Assembly (NCBI RefSeq): GCF_014066305.1 | Contig: NW_023501073.1 | Coordinates: forward strand, 1-64,000 | DNA: 64,000 nucleotides | From: Letharia columbiana | Lineage: Eukaryota > Ascomycota > Lecanoromycetes > Lecanorales > Parmeliaceae | Direction of reading: 5' to 3' | In this document: positions 57,561 to 64,000 of the stretch, in pieces | Layout: each line of letters begins with the position of its first letter | How positions within the stretch are numbered: position 1 is the stretch's first letter | The notes under the pieces: model-generated | Seen by the model: the letters and a program-made list of their open reading frames with translations, nothing else | The model's database searches: none | What the model was told of the DNA's origin: nothing | Translations under genes and position numbers: made by a program

Positions 57561-59076
57561 TCACTTTTTGGTGAAGTAGTTCATCAGGTTATTCTTCTGT
57601 GGCGATGCCTTGACCTTCTTCGCACCATCCTCAGGCTTCGGATCTGGCTTCTCCCCAATTTTCATCAGGGCCATCAGCTCCTCGAACTCAGCTGCCGGGA
57701 TGATGCCTCCAGATGCCTCTTTATGCCCTCTAGCAAAGCTTTCGCCCATCCTCTCCACCAGATCGCCAGTATCGAGGTCAGCTCCGGCCTTCAAAGATTC
57801 AATAATGTTGACTGGGGGATGTTTGGAGCGAGCGGAGCGGGCAATGCGACAGGAGAAGTTGACGTAACCAGGGCGATAGCCGGAATTGGCCACCATGATG
57901 ATTTCCAGAGCCTTGGAGTTGAGGTATCCAGCCTGAAAACGACTATAAGCCAAGATGGAACGTGCAAAGGCCAGGGAGGCTTACCCATCTTGTTGCGATG
58001 ACACCGTGAACTTGCATCTCGCTGTTGATTCGCAAAACTGCAATCTTTCCATCTTTGCTAAACTTCGGCGGCGTGTGAGTCTGCTTCTCGACCTCTTCGT
58101 TGATCTCAGCTCGAGCATTGAGCAACCGTTCGTTGTCCAAGATGTCTTTCGGACCGTTTGCAGCGAGTAGTGCTTCCCATGCCGAAATTACGTCAAATTT
58201 CGATGTTCTCCTAGCTGTTCTTCGTCAGCAATGGAAGGCAACGCATGCCTTGAGCAGACTGACGAGCATTTATCAGCGCCACAGCGTCATTGATCGCCTT
58301 CTTCGTGTGCGTTTTGAAGACGTCCGTCATATCTGGGAATGGAGGCTTCCATTTGAGGGTGTTGCCGAGATCGCCATGCGTACCCATAGCGCATAAGAAG
58401 CCACAAGCAGAAGCAATGGTTTGGTCGAGGGGCTTACAAATCTCGTAGGTCAGGAGAGCAGACGTCGCCACAGGAGGATAATGACAGGCGGAAACAACCT
58501 AGAAATCCATTAACTGGTTGGGTTGATTTGGGAGAAGGGAATGCCTCACAGTAGCATTCTCCGGGAACTCGTCACTCAGATGATGATCAATGATCAGAGA
58601 TTTGGTGTTCAGGGAGTCCACGACTGCCGGCGCAGCGCGACTTCCTTGATCCACGATGATGATGTACTTTGGATCTTTTGCTAGCATGGCTGCTCTCTCA
58701 GCTTCATCGTGTACAGTAGCATTCTTACTGATTAGATGGACACCAATAAGATCTGGAGACATCCCCAATGCAATGAGCGTCGTGCGGATAATCACGCCGG
58801 CGTCAAGGCCATCTGCGTCCTTGTCCGGGACGATGAGCGTCTTGCTCCGGGAGGCAGCACTGTACCGAAGTTCAACAACCCGCTTCATACCCCCCAAGGA
58901 AGAACTTACCACTCTGTAAGAAATTGTCCGGCACGTTGGATAGACTCCTCGGATGCAGGCCATATCGCGTTTCCATGGCCATCCTTCCGCGATATCACAT
59001 CACAGTAATCTGCTTCGGGCTCTCTTGGACGTTTGGCCTTTGAATCTGTGCCTGAGTCCATAGCCTTGCGTTTCAT
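57561..59076 (-). CDS. DHH/DHHA1 family phosphoesterase with a PIP-box-like C-terminus
   Basis: Five exons, 59,076-58,910, 58,859-58,550, 58,498-58,264, 58,214-57,985 and 57,932-57,561, joined by introns of 49-52 bp, give 437 residues. A basic, nuclear-signal-like start (MKRKAMD, then KAKRPREPE) precedes the DHH domain. Motif I is TLIVPDKDADGLDAGVIIRT, motif II is YIIIVDQGSR, and motif III is SLIIDHHLSDEFPENAT. The DHHA1 domain ends with the substrate-binding RGHKEASGGIIP. Such proteins are metal-dependent phosphoesterases or nucleases (RecJ, prune and NrnA relatives). The last residues, KNNLMNYFTKK, resemble a PCNA-interacting peptide (hydrophobic at position 4, aromatics at 7 and 8, basic after). 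A DNA-replication or repair nuclease is therefore plausible (inference). An in-frame upstream ATG also exists, but the chosen start suits the domain best. Confidence 0.82.
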
Positions 59077-59403
59077 CTTTCCGGTAGACTTGCTAGAGAG
59101 AACGCGCCAGGGCTGATAAGTGACGCGATGCGGTTTTGTGTTGGGTGGGGAGTGAATGAAGCTGCTTGGTAGAGAGGCGCGTTTTGTCAACACCCGGCCA
59201 TTTCGCGCTATAAAAGACCTCATCCAAGCACCAAAGATGATTATTATACGCTGTGAATTGCCCTCACCTTTCAAGCTTGAAGCTACCTATTCTCAGATTC
59301 AAGACTGATGATACTTACTTTGATTTCTCTCTCGGCTCAGCTTCCCTCTGCAAATTCAAGCGCGCGGCTGTCCCCCAATCACCGAGCAAGTCCCACCAGC
59401 ACG
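59077..59403. promoter_or_regulatory. Divergent promoter region of DHH and BTB genes
   Basis: 327 bp between the two start codons. A TATAAAAG sequence on the plus strand at 59,209-59,216 lies about 190 bp upstream of the BTB start and could be its TATA element. No other site was identified. Confidence 0.4.
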
Positions 59404-60156
59404 ATGGCCGAAGCTCATGTACATCTCAAGTAAGTTGGCCGTCGAATGATACTTATGGCTAAGAGTAATGTTGTAAAGCTAACTTGAATTCCTTCTTCTC
59501 ACAGGCTCGAAGGCGTCACGGTTGTTACGTTTGAAGCTGGCCCAAACAAGGTTGTCTTCCGGGTCCACCAGAACCTCCTGTGCGATGCCTCAATTGTATT
59601 CAAGGCTGCGTTCTCTGGCAATTTCCGGGAAGCCTCTGAGCGATCGATGTCGCTTCCCGACCACGACAAAGACTCGGTCGGGCGCATGATCCAGTGGCTC
59701 TATACCAGAAAATTTGAGCTGACATTTCCGGTCTCCTCAGAGACTTCGGGAGAATGCTATATGCAACTGGCCAAGTTGAACACGTTGGCCGACAAGTACG
59801 ATATCTATCTTTTGAAGAATCAGATCGTCGATGAGCTCTTCGACCTCACAAAGCCACCAAGGAACTTCAAGCCGCCACAGATATCCGTCACCAAGTATGT
59901 CTACGATAACACCACCGAAGGATCGTCTTTCCGGAAGCTGTTGGTTGCTTGGTATGTCTACCGCATCGACCTCAAGTGGTACGACTGTGATACCACCAAG
60001 GCCACGCTTGCAGAAGTCTCCCAGGACCTTGCCATCGATCTGGCTGTGGCACTGGGCGTGAGACAGAAGTACCCGGAGCGACCTAACCCATTCACTCTAC
60101 CCAGTACTTTTTATCATGAGGAGCCGCCCAAGAAGGCTGATGAAGGTTATGCCTAG
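59404..60156 (+). CDS. BTB/POZ domain protein 1 (intact)
   Basis: Two exons: a tiny first exon (59,404-59,429) and 59,505-60,156, with a 75-bp intron (GTAAGT, CTAAC, CACAG), give 225 residues. The BTB fold starts at once: VTVVTFEAGPNKVVFRVHQN, then LLCDASIVFKAAFSGNFREA, then RMIQWLYTRKFEL and LADKYDIYLLKNQIVDELFD. A C-terminal region with FRKLLVAWYVYRIDLKWYD is typical of the stand-alone fungal BTB family of about 200-280 residues. These proteins form dimers and may link substrates to cullin-3, or have other roles; most are unstudied. The next two BTB genes (61,917 and 63,174) share the tiny-first-exon architecture with a phase 2 intron ending in a Lys codon, so the three arose by tandem duplication. 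Only this one is intact. Confidence 0.8.
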
Positions 60157-60814
60157 CAGGTATCGAGATAGAGGCACGACAGCCTCAACAAGACAGTTCG
60201 TCTAGTATCTGGGGTAAGTTGCATATTTTGAATCAATGGTCAGGATCCTCACTACGTTTCGAAGCAGAATTCTCACATTCCGGATTGTGCAATGGCTACT
60301 TAGTTGAGCTGGCAGGATCCGATACGAAGCTAGCGATAGCAGGGTAATGAACAATGGTTGCTTCTACGTGCGCCCAGTTACCAAGCGCGCCTTGTCCACA
60401 TGATCACCTTTCGCAGCTAAATCTAGGCTTCTCAAAGCCCCGCGCCTCTCTGAGCCTGGCCCATCTCTGTGATATGGGCAACTTTTTCTTATCTCTGACT
60501 TATATGTTTATTCGATGGAGACTAGGTCAGGTTGAACGGTATAGTAGTAAGTCTCGTTCTCTGAAAGCTTCTGTCGTTGTCAATGTGAGAGTCCACCAGA
60601 ATGGAATCCATATCAGACCTGGACAGCGGTTAGTTTAGCTTTCATGTTGGAAATTCCCGGCGCGACCAAGAGTGACACGCGATTGAATCGCCTGTGGACC
60701 ATAGATCCGCAGTACTAACATGATGCGGTGCGGCAAAAATGCGAATTTTTGAATTCCCTCCATCTCGCATCTATCACGATATCTCCTTCCGGATCAAGCT
60801 TGAGCCTTTGCACA
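60157..60814. other. Intergenic
   Basis: About 660 bp between the first BTB gene and the secreted protein gene. A plus frame at 60,354-60,638 is anonymous. Confidence 0.55.
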
Positions 60815-61429
60815 ATGAACGCGAGGATGAGAAACCCAAAACTTGTTCCTTTCCACCTCACTCTCGTCATCTATCTCTGTTCCTTGCCTTCGCTCGTCTC
60901 CGCTATCTACTCATACCCTCATCCCTCCATCTACCCCCCAATCCTCTCACAATCCAACATCAACCTCAACACCACCCTTCTCCAACCCAACCAAACCACC
61001 CCCCACCCGAACCCTTTACCAACCGTCCCCGACCTCGACTGTTTCAACACCACCAGCCACCTCGCCTACCCTCTCGACCCTGAAGACTGCCTAAAAGCCA
61101 TCGATCTCATCCTCCACGACCCCCGCGGCGTCATGACGCCCCACACCTACTCCTGGCACGCGCGCGAACCCGGCAGCTTCTGGATCCCCGCCGACTGGCA
61201 CGACCTTCGGTGTCAGATCCTGCTGACGACGGGGGTACCGGACGCGGTGGACGAGTTCCGATTGGTGGAGGTGATAGTGGCGGCGCAGAGGATCTTGGAC
61301 GACTGCGTGCCGATGTCGAAGACGAGTCTGGGGGGACTGTCGCTGGTGGGGAATATGAAGGGGTTGTTTGTTGCGGTCAATGGACCGGCGCCTGGGGGGG
61401 CGAGCAGTGGGATGGGGAGGATGTTGTGA
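60815..61429 (+). CDS. Small secreted protein, uncharacterised fungal family
   Basis: Single exon of 204 residues from ATG 60,815. The N-terminus is a signal peptide: a basic start (MNARMRNPK), a hydrophobic core (LTLVIYLCSLPSLVSA) and probable cleavage after VSA near residue 30. The mature part has a Pro/Asn/Thr-rich region (several N-x-T sites), then a compact domain with four Cys (DCFN, EDCLKAIDLIL, LRCQILL, DDCVPM). The sequence FWIPADWHDLRC and the Gly-rich LGGLSLVGNMKGLFVAV ending fit a common ascomycete secreted family without known function. The four cysteines would form two disulfides. It might act at the host or substrate interface, but there is no direct evidence. Confidence 0.7.
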   Translation: MNARMRNPKLVPFHLTLVIYLCSLPSLVSAIYSYPHPSIYPPILSQSNINLNTTLLQPNQTTPHPNPLPTVPDLDCFNTTSHLAYPLDPEDCLKAIDLILHDPRGVMTPHTYSWHAREPGSFWIPADWHDLRCQILLTTGVPDAVDEFRLVEVIVAAQRILDDCVPMSKTSLGGLSLVGNMKGLFVAVNGPAPGGASSGMGRML

Positions 61430-61650
61430 AGAGGGATTGAGGAGGGTATGGGGGTTGCGGTGGGTCAGGACGAAAGGAGCTGATAGGATTTTGTTAAGGC
61501 CAATTCGTAAGATGATAAATTTCGCGAAGCAATCTGATGCATTCTTGCGACTTTAATGACTGAAATATCTGGGAGAGCCATTAACTCACTTGTACTAGTA
61601 CAGTGTGGCAATGTAGTCATGGTGTGTTACTGTGAAGCAAGCGAGTTTCA
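61430..61650. other. Intergenic
   Basis: Short spacer after the secreted protein gene, before the 70-bp repeats. Nothing was recognised. Confidence 0.5.
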
Positions 61651-61916
61651 CCAACCATCAACTCAATCTTAAAGTCTTTACACCTTGATAGGACGCTTGG
61701 ATTCTGAGAGTTTATCAGCTATCAACTTGAACTCGAAGTACTTCGACTTCATGTCCAACGTCAATACTCAAATTCTCGACGTTCATCAGCTATCAATTTA
61801 ATCTCAAAGTACTTCGACTTCTCATCTTACATCGGTACTCAAATCCTGGACGTGTATCAACTACCAACTTGATCTGAAAGTGTTTTCATCAACACTCATA
61901 TCCTCGGCGTTCGAAG
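61651..61916 (+). repeat. About 70-bp imperfect tandem repeats upstream of the second BTB gene
   Basis: Four related segments start near 61,651, 61,711, 61,781 and 61,852. Each opens with a TATCAGCTATCAACTTGA-like run and, in the middle copies, carries AAGTACTTCGACTTC and then a TACTCAAATTCT-like block. The two central copies are the most alike; the first and last are shorter and diverged. The array ends directly at the ATG at 61,917, so it forms the promoter or leader of that gene. Confidence 0.8.
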
Positions 61917-62730
61917 ATGGCAACATCACCCGTACCCCAAAACGTGACGCCAACCCCTACCGTGTCCGTGGCGCCAGCCAAGCACAAGTGAGAAGACTAC
62001 CTCAAGAAATTTGAATCTTCGCGAAATAAGTGCTGATAATGTACAGATTCTGTGAGGTCTCTACGGTTACTCTCTTCGTCGGCAAGAGCAAGAAGCCCTT
62101 CTACGTCCATCGTCAACCTCTATGCGATGCCTCGCCCGTTCTTCAAGGCAGCACTCGCAGGAAAGTTTCAAAGAGAGGCTCCGAAAAGCAAAGATGCACC
62201 TCCGAAGAAGACGACGAGAGCACGTTCGAGCTTTTCGTAGACTGGCTTTACTGCCAGCGCTATGAAATGTTACCTGACGATGGGGATGATGAGGACGACG
62301 AGGGCGACCACGTGGATGAGAGGTTCCTGCAGCCTTTCCGATTGTTTGTGTTTGCAGACAAATACGACGTCTGCAAGCTGAAGAGACCTCGTTATTGAAA
62401 CTCTTTTCGTCGATGGTCGTGGACCCCGATGTGGGGACCCGGCCACTCGCAGCAGTCGTCTACGCGTACAATCATACCACTCACGAATTCAGGTCTCCGC
62501 AAATTGTTAGCAGACTGGTATGCCTGGAAAGTATTGATCTCGGGTGGTTCGAGTACACAGATGCGATTCAGAAATGCGTTCCTGCGAGCGCAACCGGAGA
62601 TTTTGCCCCAGACGTCGTGTTCAGTTTTGCCAAGAATCTTAAGTGGAGGCATAGGAGATCGAATAATCCTTTCGCGGGAGATATGCCAGAGGAGTACAAA
62701 GACAAAGAGGACCCAGGGCTGCAAGAATGA
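61917..62730 (+). pseudogene. BTB/POZ gene 2 with several indels
   Basis: Exon 1 is 61,917-61,987 (24 residues, Pro/Thr-rich) and exon 2 starts at 62,047 after a 59-bp intron. The BTB start is clear: FCEVSTVTLFVGKSKKPFYV and HRQPLCDASP. At about 62,136 one extra base shifts the expected FFKAALAGKFQRE into another frame, and at about 62,172-62,180 a compensating loss restores GSEKQ, then STFELFVDWLYCQRYEML. At about 62,385 a further indel leads to a stop at 62,398. The expected remainder (LLKLFSSMVVDPDVG, then RKLLADWYAW, then IDLGWFEYTD, then NPFAGDMPEEYKD) continues in two other frames to 62,730. As read, the product would be a truncated BTB of about 140 residues with an altered centre. It is probably a decaying duplicate of the gene at 59,404. 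Confidence 0.65.
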
Positions 62731-63173
62731 GCACTCTACCGCCAACCAGAAGTGCTTTATCGAGGACTGACGGGTAAGTTCATAGCCTGCAAATAGAGCA
62801 TCAAGCAAAGCTAACATTGTGCATAGATTGAAAAGACTCGCCAGGTACTCGCCTCCTCCGGCTCTCGTTCTGCTTCAGCTGTTGATAGAAGGGGAACTTG
62901 TTGTGATTCGCGGTTGGATTACACGCATAAGCTAGTCCAGATTTCAAAGCCCATTTTCAGGGTAGTGATATCATAAACCAAACCTGTGTTCACGCACAGC
63001 TTTCTGAATGCTGCTAGACACAAGACACTCGTTAAACACTTCGAAGTAGCCGCGGCTTGTCCGAGATGTTGACTCCAATTTGCAGGTGTTGAATCCAGTT
63101 TGATATTCATTTACTGACAACATCCTTCGACCTTCCGACCCCACACTCACCCAAGAATAATCAGGGCCCCACG
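62731..63173. other. Intergenic between BTB copies
   Basis: About 440 bp with no gene recognised. It contains the promoter of the third BTB copy. Confidence 0.55.
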
Positions 63174-63978
63174 ATGCCTTCCACGGATCCATCCACAACC
63201 AAGTAAGTCAGACTCAACAAGATATCCCTTCTCCTATCTCGCAGATGTCAAAAGCATATAGATTCTATAAAGTTCCCACCGTCAACATCTTCATCGGCAA
63301 GAACGAAAAACCCTCCCTAACCCATCGAGACCAGCTATGCGACACCTCACCAGTCTTCAAAGCAGTATTCGAAGGCCGGTTCCGGGAGAGCTCCGAACAG
63401 AAAATGGCCCTCCCCGAAGAAGACGAAGATGTATTCAAATCGCTCGTACATTGTCTCTCTCTCACCAGCGCTACGAGATACCACCCGAACCGAAGAAGCC
63501 AAGGCTCAAAGTGAGAGATCCCTAAAACCCGTGAAGCTATACGCGCTCGCCGACAACCTCGACATCGACGACCCCAGGACCATCCCCATGACGAAGATCT
63601 TCAAAAAGGCAAGCGGGCGGGATGTCCGTGGCTCCGTTCGACCGTTTCTGCCCCCGGTCCTCGGGAAGCCGCCCGGTTGTGTTGTTCGAAAAGCAATTGG
63701 ACTAGTGGCCGGTGAGGTGATTGCCCGGTTTTGCCACGACGATCGCGTCGAGGGCGAGTGCCAGGTCGGTCCGTTCGACGGTGAGATACCTACCCGGACG
63801 GATACGGGGGAAGTTATTCAAGAGGCTCCGGGATGAGCAATCAGGTCCTCTGACCGGAGAACTTTTCCGCGGTGATCATCGCAGTACTGAGGAGATTCGT
63901 GCATGGCTCGCGGGTGACGAACGGGTGATGCCGGCATTACAGTATGCATGGGTGGGAAAGGAATCGTCAGGGCCTTGA
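63174..63978 (+). pseudogene. BTB/POZ gene 3, frameshifted, near window end
   Basis: Exon 1 is 63,174-63,202 (MPSTDPSTTK). Exon 2 begins at 63,262 after a 59-bp intron ending TAG. Exon 2 reads FYKVPTVNIFIGKNEKP, then CDTSPVFKAVFEGRFRESSE, then LPEEDEDVFKSLVH. The expected YEIPPEPKK and LKPVKLYALADNLDIDD parts follow in two other frames (about 63,465-63,590), so at least two indels break the gene. The spliced frame stops at 63,513. Later text in a further frame (to 63,978, ending GKESSGP) may be remnant tail or unrelated. Same intron position and phase as the other two BTB genes. Confidence 0.55.
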
Positions 63979-64000
63979 ATTCGGTCCGATTCCCTTACGG

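Noticed and set aside
57435..58001. 188-residue plus-strand frame
   Set aside because: Antisense to exon 5 and intron 4 of the DHH gene, which has all catalytic motifs.

Overview
The window is genomic DNA of a filamentous ascomycete (Pezizomycotina). The evidence is short GT-AG introns of about 45-67 bp with CTAAC/CTGAC-like branch sites, typical fungal families (HET, fungal NLR remnant, PTH11-like rhodopsin-domain membrane protein, GT71 mannosyltransferase, NCS1 permease), and a 9 kb AT-rich tract carrying an almost complete repeat-induced point mutation (RIP) signature. The class (for example Dothideomycetes or Leotiomycetes) cannot be fixed from sequence alone.

Layout. 1-9,155 is a RIP-saturated, gene-free AT-rich tract. 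Inside it are two related copies of one degraded repeat (about 1,160-2,860 and 7,110-9,150), a small normal-composition island (about 300-690), and an unmutated element of about 0.9 kb (3,325-4,238) built as one long inverted repeat around a 15-bp minisatellite. The tract ends abruptly inside the N-terminus of an allantoate-permease-like transporter (9,158-9,456). 9.5-14.4 kb is gene-poor and holds two broken F-box/2EXR-like genes. 14.4-36.6 kb is the best-preserved part: a rhodopsin-domain membrane protein, a peroxisomal FMN-dependent 2-hydroxyacid oxidase, a HET-domain gene broken by one base, a 2EXR/F-box-like gene, a divergent pair of NCS1 permease and phosphatidylserine-decarboxylase-like enzyme, a decayed carboxymuconolactone-decarboxylase-like gene, an isochorismatase-like hydrolase, a MYND zinc-finger protein and a GT71 mannosyltransferase. 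36.6-64 kb mixes intact genes (nucleotide-sugar-type transporter, two paralogous RBR ubiquitin ligases, ARMT1/DUF89 phosphatase, five-exon DHH phosphoesterase, BTB protein, small secreted protein) with relics: a SesB-like hydrolase/NACHT NLR, an anhydro-N-acetylmuramic acid kinase split by about 2 kb of foreign sequence, a sugar transporter, and two frameshifted BTB genes.

How the genes may relate. The NCS1 permease and PSD-like decarboxylase share one 402-bp promoter region and may form an uptake-plus-decarboxylation module. The AnmK relic and the sugar-transporter relic flank the ARMT1 gene and may be remains of a small amino-sugar (muropeptide) use cluster. The right third is rich in protein-interaction and self/non-self families (NLR relic, two RBR ligases, three BTB genes), and with the HET gene looks like a fast-turnover region where genes duplicate and die. 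Many breaks are single-base indels, so some apparent pseudogenes could be assembly errors; read-level checking decides that. No tRNA, rRNA or CRISPR array was seen.
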